From: Chrysomallon squamiferum
Taxonomy: Eukaryota > Mollusca > Gastropoda > Neomphalida > Peltospiridae
Reading direction: 5' to 3'
DNA: 64,000 nucleotides
NCBI GenBank assembly: GCA_012295275.1
Contig: CM022670.1
Span: 8,366,212-8,430,211 of the forward strand
Positions 63,641 to 64,000 of this stretch are shown in pieces. The stretch's first letter is position 1, and each line of letters begins with the position of its first letter. A program made the position numbers and the translations under genes. The notes beneath the pieces are model-generated. The model did not search any database. It saw nothing but the letters and a program-made list of their open reading frames with translations, and was not told the DNA's origin.

Positions 63641-63920
63641 CACATACACATGCATAGATATGGACACAAAAAGGCATAGATGTATACTACACACACTCAC
63701 GCACACACACATATACAGACACACACACATATACAAACATACACACATGCACACACATATACATACATACACACATATACATACATACACAGATGCACAC
63801 ACACATATACATGCACACACACACATACATACATACACACACATATACATACATTCACACACATATACATACATACACACATGCACACACACATACTTAC
63901 ATACATACATACATATATGA
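63640..63920. repeat. (CA)n/(CATA)n compound microsatellite
   Basis: About 280 bases of ACAC, CATA and CATG tetranucleotide variants open long His/Thr and Cys/Val frames on both strands, which are artefacts. Confidence 0.95.
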
Positions 63921-64000
63921 TTACAATGTCATCCGTTACTATAGATGTTCTCTGAGACGTCGTCATCTGTGCCAAATAATACCCCCGGTCACGACATCCT

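Overview
The window is animal genomic DNA, most likely from a cephalopod mollusc and plausibly an octopus. It is AT-rich, intron-rich and crowded with microsatellites: (TGTA)n, (GA/TC)n, (AAT)n and (AAAAT)n. It carries a protocadherin whose whole ectodomain lies in one large exon, the arrangement known from the expanded cephalopod protocadherins. The species call is inference from gene style and repeat content.

Region by region: 1-8.9 kb is low-complexity sequence in which I can support no gene. 8993-14399 is a complete four-exon protocadherin on the + strand: signal peptide, seven cadherin repeats, one membrane segment, and a short cytoplasmic tail split over three introns. 14.4-20.7 kb is gene-poor and includes a roughly 180-bp (GA)n tract. 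From 20.75 to about 62.6 kb lies a tandemly duplicated family of secreted, modular, multi-exon genes on the + strand that I do not recognise as a named family.

The modules of this family are: (SP) a 60-nt signal-peptide exon, seen once; (A) a 16-nt adapter exon, four copies; (X) an unrecognised six-cysteine domain of 153 residues in three exons, three copies plus a remnant; (G) a glycine-rich domain, once; (M) a 33-nt exon encoding EPSSTRTSATP-like Ser/Thr/Pro sequence, 19 copies, with a related ELTTTTTTATP exon, four copies; (E) a 37-39-residue six-cysteine EGF/EB-like exon, four copies; (C) a two-exon C-terminal domain with the motif KPVVLVL-SYEP, four copies plus a remnant. Gene 1 reads SP-A-X-G-M5-ELTT-E-C. 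Gene 2 reads A-M5-X-ELTT-E-C. Gene 3 reads A-M8-X-ELTT-E-C. Gene 4 reads A-M1-ELTT-E-C and is followed by a fused X/C remnant. Module borders are all phase 1, so modules can be added or lost without changing frame. Micro-exon units repeat every ~1.2 kb or ~0.74 kb, nested in gene-scale repeats offset by ~9.45 and ~12.26 kb.

Transposon fossils are embedded: a Penelope-like reverse transcriptase on the minus strand in intron 1 of gene 1, a pogo/jerky-like transposase C-terminus co-duplicated in three gene spacers, and a Tigger-like transposase N-terminus in an intron of gene 4. Several copies carry frameshifts and lost splice sites. Some may be real decay and others assembly or consensus error in near-identical repeats. 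All exon models rest on splice consensus, frame continuity and comparison among copies; no transcript data were available.
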